From contig NC_088112.1 of NCBI RefSeq assembly GCF_036370855.1, forward strand, positions 16,670,469 to 16,734,468: a DNA stretch of 64,000 nt. Reading direction: 5' to 3'. The position numbers and the translations under genes are program-made. Shown here in pieces: positions 62,071-64,000 of this stretch. The first letter of the stretch is position 1; the number at the start of each line of letters is the position of its first letter. Origin of the DNA: Dromaius novaehollandiae. Its lineage: Eukaryota > Chordata > Aves > Casuariiformes > Dromaiidae. The notes under the pieces are model-generated. The model searched no databases. It was not told the origin of the DNA and worked only from the letters and a program-made list of their open reading frames with translations.

Positions 62071-64000
62071 GAGAACTGAACTAGGCTGGGTGGAGGACAC
62101 AACCGTGTCTGGGAGATGGAGCAGACACCGCTGCTTCAAACACAGGCAAGTGGTGTCTGTGGAAGCCCTGCCACCTTCTTGGGGGTGATCCGTCCTCTTA
62201 CATGCAGTGCCCAGAGATTGTATCCAAGAGGAGTGGACAGAGCCTTAGCTTTAACATATTGTCCTGCAGTCTTGTGAACCTGAAGTACCCAGTGCAACTG
62301 AGACTCGTGAAAATCTCAAAGTCAGCTTAGTGATCATGAAATATTTGCAATACAGATTGATACTTGAATTTGCTGCTTGGCTGTTTCATAGGGTGTGTAT
62401 TTTGGACCTTTTCCATGAAGCAAGGAATGCCAAAAGTGCTGTTTTGGGGAAGGAGAAAAGGGAGAAAAGAAGGGCTGGGGCTATTGCATCATTGTACAGC
62501 TCTGCAAGAAGATAAAGAGAAGCCACCCAATACTGCAGGATGCTCACACATGCACTGCACTGCTGGCTGTGCCCAGTGCCAGGGATTAGCACCCCTCCAA
62601 GGCTGGCAGAAAGGGTGAAGTTTATGCATGAAGTGCATTAACACTTAAGCTGAAATTGATGGTGGTTTTAGTTAACACGGCAGCTGTGAAATGTAGCGTC
62701 CCAGGAGTGGATTTGTGGCCCATTCCACCACCCCAAATAGAGATTGGCCACCCTCTGCGAAGGGGACAGGCAGATGATGGTGGAAGGGGTGTGGACAGGG
62801 CAGCGATTATTACAGCACCATCCACTAAATCTTTCTGCTCCCTGAGGGCAGAGGCCTTGCTCCCAGAGCACTGGGGAGCTGAACGCTCCGGACTGATTTA
62901 ATGTTGGATGGACATGAAGCTGCTCTGAGGAGCTGCATGGGCATTTTTGGGGCTAAAACAAGCAAACAGCAAGAAGAGACGAACCGTCTCCGTGACGCAG
63001 AGGACTGTTGGTCAGAGCCTGCACAGCAGAGGGGCTGCTCTGTTACCACCCCCTCCCCTTCCCCATGCTGATACTTTCCAGGAAAAATCTGGCTCCCTTC
63101 ACTTTGGCAGAGGTTTATTTTTGGAAGGTTTAATAATGTCCATGGTGTGTCTGTCACTCACTCAAAATACAGAACCTTTATTTGTATTTATAGGCAAGAT
63201 TAAATATAAAACTGGCTCTGCGCCAGCTGGCTCCTGCACCAAACTTCTTTGACACCAGCATCATCCACAGCAGTAAAGCCACTGGCCAGGTGGCAGTTTT
63301 ACGGCTCCTGTAAATGAAAGACAGACCTGGCTAGTCGTTTTTAAGACTGACCTCCCCCTACACAAATGGTCATTGATGCTCAGAGTAAATGTGGATGCAG
63401 CATCTCTGTGAGGGCAGCAGGCCTCTGAACCAAGATGGTGTTCCTGCAAGACTGCCTTTGCTCTGAAATGCCCCTTGCAAAGTGGCACAAGGCACGATCA
63501 GCTGGAAGCCTGGTGTGGAGACCCGATTCTCTTAATTGGAGAGGAAGAAGCAGGTAAGAAAAGCATCCCAGGGCAGTAAAGCACTGAAGTGAGTTTCCTG
63601 GGGAGGTGGTAGACCAGGACAGGCAAATGGTTGTCAGGACTGAGCCCATAGAGGTGACACAGTCTCGGGCAGAGACTTGGTGAGGACGGCTTCCAGGGCC
63701 TCTGAAAAAGAGGTTTGGGTAGGACTCGGCCCCTGTGATTTGCCAAGAGTGCTGCCTGCTGCAGATATATTGTAGAACAGATTTTTACCTACTTTGACAT
63801 GGTGCCATCTGGAATGGTTTTATACCTCCAGCAACCTTTTTATTTGTTTTCTTTATTAAAAAAAAAAAAAGTCCTCAAACCAATCCAACTCTTGTCTGCC
63901 ACCATCCCTGCACACCCTGTAGAGTTCAGGAGTCTCACAATTGCAGAACCTGCTGGCCAGGCCTTGGGCAGAAAGAGGCAGGGAGTTTCTCCTAGGCAAT
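62071..64000. other. right flank, no supported gene
   Basis: No recognised exon. In human ARSI lies head-to-head beyond the TCOF1 5' end; its sulfatase exons were not seen here. Minus-strand AATAAA-type words occur at 63182-63177 and around 63858, each next to AT-rich sequence, so the 3' end of a minus-strand gene further right is possible but unproven. Confidence 0.4.

Overview
The window looks like a gene-dense, GC-rich stretch of a sauropsid genome, most likely a bird. Introns are short. The invariant-chain protein is close to the avian form as I remember it, and the scattered MIR-type SINE relics are old and decayed. No complete recent transposon was recognised. The species cannot be fixed from the sequence. 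All exon models were built by hand from reading frame, GT/AG sites and phase; no alignment was run.

Three protein-coding genes are supported. (1) ARHGEF37, plus strand: a non-coding first exon ends at 2383, and 12 coding exons run from 4329 to 15667 (686 aa; DH, BAR-like and two SH3 domains). (2) CD74, the MHC class II invariant chain, plus strand: nine coding exons from 28340 to 34884 (288 aa, including a thyroglobulin type-1 exon). (3) TCOF1 (treacle), minus strand: 17 coding exons from 60369 down to 38352 (about 1,027 aa; LisH start, twelve acidic serine clusters, lysine-rich tail). CD74 and TCOF1 converge tail to tail, as in human.

Layout: 1-2000 shows no gene; about 2050-2383 is the GC-rich ARHGEF37 promoter and first exon; 4.3-15.7 kb is ARHGEF37; 15.7-17.8 kb is its 3' flank with a MIR relic; 17.8-23.85 kb is a conspicuous AT-rich block with no recognisable gene; 23.85-28.3 kb is GC-rich again and holds the CD74 upstream control region; 28.3-34.9 kb is CD74; 34.9-38.3 kb holds the two converging 3' ends; 38.35-60.4 kb is TCOF1; 60.5-62.1 kb is a degenerate GC-rich minisatellite abutting the TCOF1 promoter; 62.1-64 kb shows no supported gene.

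The most interesting signals are regulatory. The CD74 promoter carries an S-X-Y module of the kind read by RFX, CREB, NF-Y and CIITA. Two further X1-X2 modules lie about 0.8 and 3.3 kb upstream of the CD74 start codon; their flanks resemble each other, as if one were a duplicate of the other. A kB-type site lies between the nearer module and the gene. Large GC-rich minisatellites sit at the 5' ends of both convergent genes: a 48-bp unit in CD74 intron 1 and a unit of about 31 bp upstream of TCOF1. The TCOF1 promoter has a ZNF143/THAP11-type element. One treacle exon carries a canonical SDTD-type motif, suggestive of NBS1 binding. ARHGEF37 lying next to CD74, with the AT-rich block between them, differs from the human order as I remember it and may mark a rearrangement.
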